Shown here one piece after another: positions 56,387-64,000 of a stretch of DNA of 64,000 nt (the first letter of the stretch is position 1; each line of letters starts with the position of its first letter). A program made the translations under genes and the position numbers. The DNA is from Streptomyces sp. MUM 178J. GTDB lineage: Bacteria; Actinomycetota; Actinomycetes; Streptomycetales; Streptomycetaceae. A model generated the notes under the pieces. The model was not told the DNA's origin. It made no database searches and was given only the letters and a program-made list of their open reading frames with translations. The stretch is taken from the NCBI RefSeq assembly GCF_022414575.1, contig NZ_JADWYQ010000012.1, positions 76,534 through 140,533 on the forward strand, given 5' to 3'.

Positions 56387-57364
56387 TCAGCGCCCGGCGG
56401 CCGAGCGGTGCTTGCGGTAGGCCGCGACGGGGTCGGAGCCGTTCAGGTAGTCCCACGGGGACTCTGTGACCCGCCCCTGCGTGGCCTGGAAGCACTCCCG
56501 CGCGGAGGCCCGGTCCCCGGCCAGCGAGAACGCCATGGCGAAGCTGTTCAGCAGCCCCAGCCAGGAACCCTCCTGCACGAAGTCCGGGTGCCGGTACGTG
56601 TGGTCCGCCGCCTGCCTCAGCGACTCCGCCACCTCGGGCCGGCGCATGTACACGGCGTCAGGGCCCGAGTCGAGCGACAGCCACTCCTCGATGTGCGCGT
56701 CCGGCACCAGCCGGCCCAGCGGCGTGCCGCCAGGAGCCTTGAACACGGACTCGCGGGCGAACGCGTGCATCTCCTCGTGCGAGCCGCCCCACTTCTTGCA
56801 GATCTGCTGCAACTGCTGCGTGTGCGCCCCCAGGTGGTACGGGTCCCGGCGCACGGTCGCCTCGAACCGGCGGCGCGCCGTGACCTGCCCGACCTGCAGA
56901 CCGCGGCCGGTGATCTGGAGGACGTACCAGGGCGAGGTCCAGCCCGGCTCGAGCTCGGCGGCCTCGTACAGCCACCCCTCGGCCTGGCGCAGCCGGGAGT
57001 GGAAGACCTCGAACTGCTCGCGTGAGACGTCCTGCGCCCGCGCCGAGGTCCGGGCCTCCCAGCCCCAGCTGACATAGCGGATGCCCGCGACGGTCAGCGC
57101 CAGCGCCGACTCGGGCTCCGTCTTCAGCACGTCGCCGATCCACCGCTCGACGCCGGCCGTGTCCCCGACGGTCCACAGGAGCCTCGTACGGTCCTGGCTC
57201 TCCGGTCGCGCCTCCAACAGCCCCCGCACGGCGGCCCAGTCGGCCGCGGCGGCCGCCTCGCGCACCCGCATCGTGTCCGGATCTCCGGAGTCCTGCTCCA
57301 GCCGCGCCGCGGGCCGACCGTTCCATCGTCCCAGCGTGAGCCCCCAGTCACGGAGCAACGCCAT
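56387..57364 (-). CDS. Conserved protein of unknown function, helical repeats
   Basis: 325 residues from the ATG at 57364 (GGGGTGGGA upstream). It starts MALLRDWGLTLGRWNGR and has repeat-like helices with many Trp and Arg (LLWTVGDTAGVERWIGDVL, YEAAELEPGWTSPWYVLQIT, QQICKKWGGSHEEMHAFARE). It resembles the streptomycete proteins with a DUF4034-like helical fold, but I am not sure of the family. It is 107 bp upstream of the HSP90 gene on the same strand and may belong to that operon. Confidence 0.6.
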   Translation of the reverse strand: MALLRDWGLTLGRWNGRPAARLEQDSGDPDTMRVREAAAAADWAAVRGLLEARPESQDRTRLLWTVGDTAGVERWIGDVLKTEPESALALTVAGIRYVSWGWEARTSARAQDVSREQFEVFHSRLRQAEGWLYEAAELEPGWTSPWYVLQITGRGLQVGQVTARRRFEATVRRDPYHLGAHTQQLQQICKKWGGSHEEMHAFARESVFKAPGGTPLGRLVPDAHIEEWLSLDSGPDAVYMRRPEVAESLRQAADHTYRHPDFVQEGSWLGLLNSFAMAFSLAGDRASARECFQATQGRVTESPWDYLNGSDPVAAYRKHRSAAGR

Positions 57365-58044
57365 CGTTCCCACCCCTTGGTGTCTCTCACAGGGAGGCAA
57401 GTGATCACCCCCTCGTGGAGGTAGTGACTATCACGCGCGACTGACATTTCGCACATCCGTTTAGTGACGCCTGGCCGCGATCCCGACCCAGAAGGGGTGG
57501 CCGGCGCCGAGGAAACCCAGCGGGACGCTGGGCCAAAGGCCACCACGTCTGCGGTCGGCGCGATGAGGGCGGTGCGGACGAGTGTCGGCGCAGGCCGGCC
57601 GGCGGAGTCGGCGGGCCGATACACCTTCCGTGGTCCGTGGTGGGGGGAGGCCGGTGGCCCGTCCGTGGCGTCGGGTGGACGCCTGGTTCGACCGCTCCAG
57701 GTCGCGTGGCGCTGTCGCGGGTGCGGGGAGAGCTGCTGGTCAGACCGGGTTCGGCAGATGGACGAGCCGGTCGGTGGCGGGCGAGATGTCGTGGATCCAG
57801 GGCCCACCTCGCCGTCGGCGACCAGAACGGCGCCGGCGACAAGGACCCCCATGCCCGCGGCCCCGACGCCGGTACCGGGCAGCGGCGGTTCCAGTCCACA
57901 CCCGGCGAGGGCTACGGTGGTCTGTGGGCCGCCGCAACCGCCGACGCCACCTTGACCGTTGCCGCCACCGATGATGCGGGCAGCGCCGGAGCGGTGGGAC
58001 ACAGCCGGTCCGCCCGTCTCAGGGGCCGTCGGGAGGGCCGGAAA
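57365..58044. other. Gene-free stretch upstream of the HSP90/TPR group
   Basis: Open frames exist on both strands but none has ribosome site, family match or consistent codon usage. It presumably includes the promoter of the minus-strand gene that starts at 57364. Nothing else is identifiable. Confidence 0.35.
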
Positions 58045-58494
58045 TCAGTCCTGAAGTCCTGACCACGTCAGGTTGACCGAGAAACGAGAGGCGCACCTGA
58101 CGCTCCGGATTGTCCTTGTTGGTGTCCACCAGACAGACGGACTGTCAGGTGCCCAGCTCCAGTCGCCCGCCGAGGACTGGCAGGGTGGCGTGCGGCGGCA
58201 CGAACGCGGCAGGACGTGGTCGCGGCCGTGGCCCGGGCTGCCGTGGCGGTGCTGCCAGCGGTCGTCCGCGGGCAGCAGCGAGTACAGGGCGGCGAGCAGG
58301 TCGTCGTCGCTGCCCGCGCCGGTCTCGATGACTGCGATCCCGGCGGTGGCGTGCGGCACGAACACATGGAGCAGCCCGTCCCGGCCGCCCGCCACCTCGC
58401 GGAGGAACTCCTCAAAGGAGTGGGTCAGATCGGTCACCGTCTCCCGCGAGCCGGTGGCGATGGTCAGGGTCGTGGTGGTGAAGGCGTCTGGCAA
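58045..58494 (-). pseudogene. Broken YjbQ/UPF0047-family protein
   Basis: It starts well: TLTIATGSRETVTDLTHSFE and GLLHVFVPHATAGIAVIETG, HRHGSPGHGRDHVLP. A one-base loss near 58208 then shifts the frame. The proper continuation in another frame is FVPPHATLPVLGGRLELGT, a TGA where Trp is expected, then QSVCLVDTNKDNPERQVRLS. Two separate lesions, so not functional. Confidence 0.8.
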
Positions 58495-58573
58495 GCCCCC
58501 ATCCTGCCGCCCCCGCCCGGCCCGCCGACCAGTCGCTGGGGTCCGTCCCGGCTCGCGGCGTCAGGACGGCGCC

Positions 58574-59767
58574 ATGGACGCGATGAGTCACAGCCGCCAC
58601 GCTTGTCCTCATGAGCCTGACGCGGGACGGGGCGGGGGAGAGCGCGGAGGCCGTCTCGTCGGCGGCGGAGTCATCGGGGCGAGCATCGCCTTCCATCTCG
58701 CCGAGGCCGGGGTCGAGGACGCTCTGCTGCTGGAACGGGACGCACCGGCGTCCGGGTCCTCGGGAAAGCCGATCGGCGGCATCCGCGCCCAGTTCTCCGA
58801 TCCGCTCAACATCCGGCTGGGGCAGCGCAGCCTGGCGGCGTGGCGGGCGTTCCCGGACCGCCCCGGCGCGGAGATCGGCGTCGAGAGCGTCGGCTATCTG
58901 TTTCTGCTTGCTGCAGAGGGCGATGCCGCCGCTTTCCGCAGGGCCGTGGACGTCCAGCGGGAACTGGGCGTGGACAGCGCGCTGCTCACGCCCCGTGAGG
59001 CCCATCGGCTGTGCCCGTATGTCGAGTCGCGCGCCATCGTCGCCGCCGCCTACTCTCCCGACGACGGTTTCGCGCTGCCTGGCGCGTCCGTGCACGGCTA
59101 TCTGACGGCCGCACGCCGTCTCGGCGCAGGCGTACGCACCCACTGCGCCGTGACCGGTCTTGACCGCGACGGCGACCGGATCACCGGCGTGCGCACGGCG
59201 GCGGGGACGGTGCGCACCGGGACGGTGATCTGCGCCGCGGGCGCATGGTCCGCGGGGATCGGCGCCATAGCGGGGGTGGAGCTGCCGGTCACCCCGCTGC
59301 GCCGGCAGATCGCGCTGACCGGTCCGCTGCGCCCCGCGCCGCCGCGCATCCCCTTCACCCTGGACTTCTTCTCCACGCTCTACTTCCACAACGACACGGC
59401 CGACGGGCTCGTCCTCGGCTTCTCCGACCCCTGTCAGCGGCCGGGCTTCGAACGGGAGTTCAGCCCGGAGTGGCTGGAGCCGTTCCGGGCCGCGGCACGG
59501 CTCCGCGCCCCTGTGCTCGCCGGGATGGCGGCCACCGGGGGCGGCTGGGCGGGGCTGTACGAGATGACGCCGGACCGCAATGCGCTGATCGGCCAGGCTG
59601 CGGGGATCAGCCGTTTTCTCTACGCCACCGCGGCTGACATGACGGAGAGGTTGGCGATCGCCCGCCGCATCGGCCACCAGACGCTTGCCAGGCAATCCGG
59701 TGAAGTACATCGCCCAGAACGGACCAGGTCGCAGGCTGGGTACCGGCGCTGTTGGTCAGTCCGCTAA
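58574..59767 (+). pseudogene. FAD-dependent DAO-family oxidoreductase, damaged at both ends
   Basis: The core (GGGVIGASIAFHLAEAG, GSSGKPIGGIRAQFSDP, VICAAGAWSAGIGAIAGVEL, GGGWAGLYEMTPDRNALIG) is a sarcosine/amino-acid oxidase-like flavoprotein. The natural start MSLTRDGAGESAEAV at 58611 is out of frame with it by one lost base, so the frame only opens from an ATG at 58574 with an unrelated leader. At the other end the invariant GFSGHG after FLYAT is gone and an unrelated tail of about 45 residues follows. Probably inactive. Confidence 0.7.
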
Positions 59768-60870
59768 AAGAGGCCGGCGCGCATGTGCTGGGTCAGGTTC
59801 CCGGGGATCTGGCGAAGCCACGGACTGCGGACGGCCGGCAGCCGGACCAAGGTGTGCAGAAAGGTGCCCGAATCGGCCCGGAAGGAGTGCTGGGGGAGCG
59901 GTGCGGGCGGGTCGTCGCGCAGGACGCCGTCGGGCACGCCACCCGACGCGGGAAGTGGCAGGTGCGGCTTGGGGAAGGCCAGCCACAGCCACACCCCGAA
60001 CGGCAGAGGCACCGGGTAGGCCGAAGTGGCCGGGTCAGCCGGGGTCCAGGTCTGTCCAGTCTGCGGATGGGTCGGCACGAGGATGATGTCAGCGTCCGCG
60101 TCGGGGGCGGGCTGCCCCGGTCCGGCCAGAACGGCCCGCCGTGCCGGTGGCCTCGCGGGCAGCAGGGCGTCGAGGGCACGTTGGAACACTTTCTTACTCA
60201 GACTGTCCGGGACGGTCACCGGTCGGCCTTCCGAGGCTGCCAGCAGGTGAGCAAGTGCTTGACCGGCCGCGGCCTCCCACTGTGGGCTCCACGACCAGAA
60301 GTGGTTCCGCCCGAGCGGCGACGACCACGTGGCGATCGGCTCGTACGGAGGCGTGGACTTCCCTTCCTCCAACAGCTTTGCCCAGGTGAGCGGTACGGTG
60401 TCGGCGCCGTCGACGAGAAGGCGGCGCACGGCGTTGGGCACGAGCCATACCGCCTGCCAGAGTGAGCAGTCGTCGATTCGGCTTGCCACAGGCATGCCGC
60501 ACGCCTCGCAGGCCATGTTGGGGCCGTCTGCGCCGTCAAGGCCACAGCAGTGGTCGCCCGCCCGCTCCGGAATCAACAGGGTGCCGCGGGCGTCGCCGGG
60601 TGCGATGACGATCGAGCCGGGGGCGCCGTCGGAGAGTGCGTAGAGCGGCGCATAGATGCCGCGGGCCACCGCCTCGTCCGGATGGATCTCCTCCCATCTG
60701 CGCCAGGGCGGCCCCCAGGGCTCCGGGTCCACGGCGAACGTGCCCGACTCCATGAGCACCGGGAGCTGAAGCCCGTTCCCGTAGTTCTGATGAGCGTGCG
60801 CCGGCAGGGCGACCCGGGACAGCAGGGTGGTCAACTCAGCGCCGCATCCCACACACACGAAAACGAACAA
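59764..60870 (-). CDS. Conserved protein of unknown function with zinc-ribbon cysteines
   Basis: 368 residues. Cysteine pairs CVGCG near residue 6 and CCG / CEACG near 108-122 suggest a zinc site. Between them is a GYTP-free, Trp-rich region (PEPWGPPWRRWEEI). The C-terminal third has WLWLAFPKPHLPLPASGGVP. No membrane segment or signal. I do not recognise the family; similar proteins occur in streptomycetes. It is convergent with the damaged flavoprotein, overlapping it by 4 bases. Confidence 0.55.
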   Translation of the reverse strand: MFVFVCVGCGAELTTLLSRVALPAHAHQNYGNGLQLPVLMESGTFAVDPEPWGPPWRRWEEIHPDEAVARGIYAPLYALSDGAPGSIVIAPGDARGTLLIPERAGDHCCGLDGADGPNMACEACGMPVASRIDDCSLWQAVWLVPNAVRRLLVDGADTVPLTWAKLLEEGKSTPPYEPIATWSSPLGRNHFWSWSPQWEAAAGQALAHLLAASEGRPVTVPDSLSKKVFQRALDALLPARPPARRAVLAGPGQPAPDADADIILVPTHPQTGQTWTPADPATSAYPVPLPFGVWLWLAFPKPHLPLPASGGVPDGVLRDDPPAPLPQHSFRADSGTFLHTLVRLPAVRSPWLRQIPGNLTQHMRAGLF

Positions 60871-61302
60871 ATGCCCTCCGCCAGAGAATCAGAGGGCATC
60901 GTCGCAGCTCCGTCGTAGACCGGCCAACGTCTTTTGAACCCCGCTGGGGCCGAAGCACAGCCATGATGTTGAGCATCACCGTTCGAATCCGCAGCGGGCA
61001 CTGATGCCTCCCGGAGTGGTGAACATCTGCTGTCCCGTTCTCGTGGACAACGCCACCGCACGGGACGCCGACGGATGAGCGCGAAGCCTGCGAACGCCCT
61101 GCCGGCGCCTCCGTGCGGCCCTCCCGGCATGGGGCGGCGGGGGCAGCTCTTTTGAGTCGGCTGATGCCGTCCGCTGCAGGTGAGTCTGTTGGGTTCTGGC
61201 CATGCACACATGAGACTCCCCGCGCACCCACATGTTCGAACTAGTGTGCCTTTACTGTCTGGCTCGACCGGCCGGGCATCAACGGAAGGGGACCCGTTTC
61301 TC
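60871..61302. other. Gene-free stretch before the secreted protein
   Basis: No supported gene, RNA or repeat. It should hold the promoters of the minus-strand unknown gene (60870) and the plus-strand secreted protein (61303), but no clear -35/-10 pair stands out. Confidence 0.35.
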
Positions 61303-61920
61303 ATGCGTGCAGGAAGAACCCTGTCCAACACAGCAGTCGGGTTAGCCACAGCCGGCCTCATGGCCTTCAGCACATCCGCGGCCGTAGCCGCGCCACCCGC
61401 CTCGCAAACACCGGAGCCCGGGCCCGGCTACGTGACAGTCGAAGGCCGCCGTGTCGTGGAGGGGACCACGATCGGAGAATGGGGGAAGACGACCAACGGC
61501 GAACTGTTCTCGTACACGTACAAGGCGGGCGAGAGGAAACCCGCCGCGGCCCTGGTCGCGCCGGCCGCCGCCCGCTGCTCCGTCTACATATCCGACGTCC
61601 AGTTCCTCGGCGCCGGCGCGAACGCGTGGTTCCAGTGGGAGACGTCGCAGGTCTGCAGCGGCTCCTTCGGATCACAAAAGCTCCAGACCCAGATGTGGCG
61701 CAGCTCCTGGAGCGGCCCGCGCGGCTACCACAACTGGCGCGGCACACGCTCGACCACCAGCGGCTTCATCGACTACGGATGGTCCTCGGACTGCAACGAC
61801 GGCGGCGGCACCTACACCTACTACCCTGTGATGAAGGGCTACGCCAGCGGCATCGGCTGGGGCCCGACCACCCGCTCCGACAACGAACTGCGCAAGGGAT
61901 GCGGGACCAGGGAGCCATAG
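61303..61920 (+). CDS. Secreted protein with two likely disulfides, function unknown
   Basis: 205 residues. Clear signal peptide (MRAGRTLSNTAVGLATAGLM, cleavage near AVAA-PP). The mature part has four cysteines (RCSVYISD, QVCSGSFG, SDCNDGGG, KGCGTREP), many aromatic residues and ends soon after the last Cys, typical of a small extracellular beta domain. GAAGGGGA precedes the ATG. It is convergent with the diphtheria-toxin homologue, separated from it by a small ORF and a strong hairpin; a functional link is not shown. Confidence 0.75.
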   Translation: MRAGRTLSNTAVGLATAGLMAFSTSAAVAAPPASQTPEPGPGYVTVEGRRVVEGTTIGEWGKTTNGELFSYTYKAGERKPAAALVAPAAARCSVYISDVQFLGAGANAWFQWETSQVCSGSFGSQKLQTQMWRSSWSGPRGYHNWRGTRSTTSGFIDYGWSSDCNDGGGTYTYYPVMKGYASGIGWGPTTRSDNELRKGCGTREP

Positions 61921-61928
61921 GAGACCAC

Positions 61929-62105
61929 ATGGCCGGCAACCCTCCACAGAAGTATCCCCGCGAAGGAATCCCGCTCGGCCGCAGCGCGGACGCCATCTGG
62001 TTCGGCCCCGGCTACTCCACAGCTACACCGCACGCCCGGAAGCTGTGGTGGCGCATCAGGGACGTTCTGCGCCGACCGGTGAGGAACAGCGCAAGGCCCC
62101 GCTGA
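61929..62105 (+). CDS. Small ORF, 58 residues, unknown
   Basis: Starts 8 bp after the secreted-protein stop with AGGAG before its ATG. It reads MAGNPPQKYPREGIPLGRSA and is rich in Arg and Pro, without signal or membrane segment. Ribosome site and spacing make translation plausible; no family is recognised. Confidence 0.4.
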   Translation: MAGNPPQKYPREGIPLGRSADAIWFGPGYSTATPHARKLWWRIRDVLRRPVRNSARPR

Positions 62106-62178
62106 CAACGGACAGGCGCGCGACACCGCACGCCCGTCCGGGCGGCTCCGACGCCGTTCGTGCCGTCATCGAGGGTAC

Positions 62179-62221
62179 CGAGCCGGATCCCTCCCTTCTG
62201 GCCTCGGAGGAATCCGGCTCG
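62179..62221. terminator. Bidirectional hairpin between the secreted protein and the toxin gene
   Basis: Arms CGAGCCGGATCCCTCC (62179-62194) and GGAGGAATCCGGCTCG (62206-62221) pair over 16 bp with one mismatch around an 11-base loop. It sits between two convergent genes, 33 bp from the toxin stop, and should stop both transcripts. Confidence 0.65.
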
Positions 62222-62253
62222 CTCATTCCACCCCCTGACCACGCGCCCTCAAG

Positions 62254-63801
62254 TCACCAGTCCTCCTGTGAGACGTAGGTGTTGCAGTAGGTGCCGAACT
62301 GTTCCATCTGCTGTTTCACCACGGCGCGCATATTCGATACCAGGGTCTTTCCCTGGTCCGTCGTCACCCGGTAGAAGACGTCGAAGGTGCGGCTGCCACC
62401 GATCTCCTTGTTGATTCCCCAGCTCGGGGACTTTCCGTCCGCCGCCGGGTAGGTGTACTCCTTGCCGCCGCGTTCCTTGACCACGACCTGGGTCTTCCCG
62501 GGGACCTTCACTGAGGTGTCCCAGGTGATGTCCATGGTGCGCCACCAGAAGCTGCACTCCAGGGCGGGCTTGGGCACCGCCAGGATCGGGAGCGCGCCGG
62601 GGTCGAGCGAGGGCGGAGGAGGAGGTGCCGCGGTGGCGCGCTGGAAGATGTTGACGAAGGTCTCCACGATCTGTTCGGTGAGCAGGACGGTGTCCACCAG
62701 CTCGCCGACGACGGGCACGGCCTGGGCGGCGACCAGGGCCGCCAGAGCCACCGCGTTGACCGCCACGGCCTCAGGGTCGTGGTGCTCGATTCCGTCGGCG
62801 ATGCCGAGGGCGTTCCCCACGCCCGGCACGATGGCGGTGGTCACCGCGACCTTGTCGAGGGTGGTGGCGTTCTGGTCGGTGAACGTCTGGGCCATGCCGT
62901 AGGCCCAGGTGCCGACTCCGAAAGCGGTCGCGGCGACTCTGGTCCCGCTCACCTCGCTGACCTTGGCGTGGGTACGCTCGGCGACCGCGTGGGCCTCCGA
63001 CTTGGTCAGGCCTTCCGCCCGGCGCTCGGGGAGGCCACTGACATGCTCGGAGTCCTGGGCGACCTGCCGGGCCGTCTCCTTGGCTCGCGAGCGGACCTTC
63101 TCCCAGTCCAGGTCCGCACATCGGCTCACCGAGCGCTTGGCCCGGATCGAGCCTGAGGCGCAGTTGAGGCCCGCGCTCATGAGGCTGTATGCCTCGTCAA
63201 CCCCCCGGGGCCCCGCCTTGAAGGTGTAGGCGGTTCGAGCCGTGCCACGCTCCGCCAACTTCCAGGGCAGGATGAGTTCGTTCCGCCCGGTGCCGTCGTC
63301 GAGTTTGAGGACGATGTTGCGATCGGCGAGAGAGTCCATCAACGGGTCGTCGGTGTTGACGCCGAACTCCTCCTTGATGCGTTTCAGGCGTCGTCCCTCG
63401 AACTTCTCAGCTGTTTCGTCCTTCCCCTTGACCATGTTGACCGTGGCCACGGTGACGTCTTCCGGGAGCGTTACCTCCACCACGCCACCGGCGGACATGC
63501 CGTCCTCACCGATCGTGTACTCGGCGGCGTGGTTGGGGGTTTCGGCCCGGTAAAAGGCCTTCCAGTTCGGGTTGTCGTTCCCGGCGGACCCCTCGGGGCG
63601 CTTGATGCCGGCCAGTACCTTGTCCAGGTGCCCGGGCTTGACCCCGTGATACGCGGTGAGCCCGGTCTGTTTCAACCGGGTGATCTCGTCCCCGACAGAG
63701 GTCGGCACGGCGAGGGCCAGGGGCGCGGAGGACAGTGCGGTAGTTCCGCAGATCGCGGTCACGGTGCTGACTCGGCTGTACCAGGACTCACGCCTGGGCA
63801 T
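62254..63801 (-). CDS. Diphtheria-toxin homologue, secreted ADP-ribosyltransferase
   Basis: 515 residues with a signal peptide (cleavage after Ala31). Residues 45-200 match the diphtheria toxin catalytic domain: Tyr51-His52-Gly53 in YHGVKPG, Trp80 and Tyr84 in WKAFY, Tyr95, then Glu175 and Trp180 in ELILPW, with spacings as in the toxin (H21, W50, Y54, Y65, E148, W153). Cys214 and Cys228 flank RAKR-S, like the furin loop between Cys186 and Cys201. Residues 228-395 match the translocation domain (RCADLDW, PGVGNALGIADGIEHHDPE, VPVVGELVDT with Glu367/Asp370). Residues 400-515, the receptor-binding position, are shorter and not clearly similar. The family target is diphthamide on EF-2 of eukaryotes and archaea, which bacteria lack. 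The start is chosen for its signal peptide; no strong ribosome site is seen. Confidence 0.9.
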   Translation of the reverse strand: MPRRESWYSRVSTVTAICGTTALSSAPLALAVPTSVGDEITRLKQTGLTAYHGVKPGHLDKVLAGIKRPEGSAGNDNPNWKAFYRAETPNHAAEYTIGEDGMSAGGVVEVTLPEDVTVATVNMVKGKDETAEKFEGRRLKRIKEEFGVNTDDPLMDSLADRNIVLKLDDGTGRNELILPWKLAERGTARTAYTFKAGPRGVDEAYSLMSAGLNCASGSIRAKRSVSRCADLDWEKVRSRAKETARQVAQDSEHVSGLPERRAEGLTKSEAHAVAERTHAKVSEVSGTRVAATAFGVGTWAYGMAQTFTDQNATTLDKVAVTTAIVPGVGNALGIADGIEHHDPEAVAVNAVALAALVAAQAVPVVGELVDTVLLTEQIVETFVNIFQRATAAPPPPPSLDPGALPILAVPKPALECSFWWRTMDITWDTSVKVPGKTQVVVKERGGKEYTYPAADGKSPSWGINKEIGGSRTFDVFYRVTTDQGKTLVSNMRAVVKQQMEQFGTYCNTYVSQEDW

Positions 63802-63955
63802 CGCCCAGTCGACCATCTCGTCCAAGCTCTCCACCCTCGAACTCGACCCCCAACTCCAAGCAGACCTCGTCGCCGGCCGCCGCAAGATCGAGCACGTACG
63901 CAACCTCGCCAAGCTCCCACCCGAACAGCAGCATGAACCGTTCCGGGTTCGGTAG
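63785..63955 (+). pseudogene. Relic of a ParB/KorB-like DNA-binding protein
   Basis: One frame reads RLGIAQSTISSKLSTLELDP and QLQADLVAGRRKIEHVRNLA, the helix-turn-helix and following helices of ParB-type proteins, then KLPPEQQHEPFRVR and a TAG. There is no matching upstream domain. It faces and overlaps the start of the toxin gene by 17 bases, so the toxin appears to have been placed against a broken plasmid- or ICE-type partition gene. Confidence 0.55.
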
Positions 63956-64000
63956 AGATCTCAGATGTTGGTTGTGACCTGGGGTTTCGTGGCTGCTCGG

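Noticed and set aside
57405..58002. An LPGTG-like motif followed by a hydrophobic stretch on the minus strand
   Set aside because: No start, no upstream secreted domain and no charged tail; the frame looks like GC-rich noise.
63801..64000. A DtxR-type iron box before the toxin homologue
   Set aside because: No sequence resembling the toxin operator was found in the part of the upstream region that is inside the window.

Overview
The window looks like a piece of a Streptomyces chromosome or a close relative. It is GC-rich with strong third-position GC, uses many GTG starts, and carries a rheA/hsp18 heat-shock pair, a citrulassin-type lasso peptide cluster, narGHJI and a small NRPS cluster. 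No rRNA, tRNA or CRISPR array was seen. The left 15 kb is tidy and metabolic. From about 27 kb rightward there are many broken genes, relics and IS elements, as expected of an accessory or chromosome-arm region.

1-16 kb: methylglycine and one-carbon catabolism. On the minus strand are a dimethylglycine dehydrogenase-like flavoenzyme, etfB, etfA and a membrane Fe-S oxidoreductase cut by the window edge, which together would pass electrons from N-demethylation to quinone. Around them lie folD, folP, purU, glyA, sdaA, fdhD, a ferredoxin reductase and two IclR regulators. The set fits dimethylglycine -> sarcosine -> glycine -> serine -> pyruvate, with methylene-THF oxidised through formyl-THF to formate. 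The expected soxBDAG genes are absent, but the first residues of SoxB survive as a fossil in frame with folP. Shared palindromes mark the IclR, purU and reductase promoters; a different motif sits upstream of both the dehydrogenase and folD.

16.5-28.2 kb: a compact NRPS cluster. SbnB- and SbnA-like enzymes make L-2,3-diaminopropionate. An A-PCP protein, a C-A-PCP-TE protein, a methyltransferase, a carbamoyltransferase, PanD and an acetyltransferase follow. The second A domain reads as glutamine-like and carbamoyl-diaminopropionate (albizziine) is a glutamine isostere, so I infer an albizziine-containing dipeptide.

28-43 kb: a broken MDR dehydrogenase, an XRE regulator divergent from an SDR, a collapsed IS3 element, narK, narGHJI with DevR/OsdR-like boxes, rheA/hsp18 with the classic operator, a DUF2267 half-protein and a MurC-like pseudogene.

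43.4-48 kb: a complete lasso peptide cluster (precursor, macrocyclase, RRE protein, leader peptidase, ABC exporter) predicted to make a citrulassin variant. 48-51 kb: two transposase units and a small coiled-coil protein. 51-58 kb: an operon-like set of an unknown protein, an HSP90-family protein and a 1000-residue TPR protein. 58-60 kb: decayed YjbQ and FAD oxidoreductase genes.

61-64 kb: the most striking item, a secreted diphtheria-toxin homologue on the minus strand. It has an ADP-ribosyltransferase domain with His, Trp, Tyr, Tyr and Glu in register, a Cys-flanked RAKR cleavage loop, a translocation domain with the GELVD tip, and a shorter, divergent C-terminal domain. Its 5' end touches a ParB-like relic.
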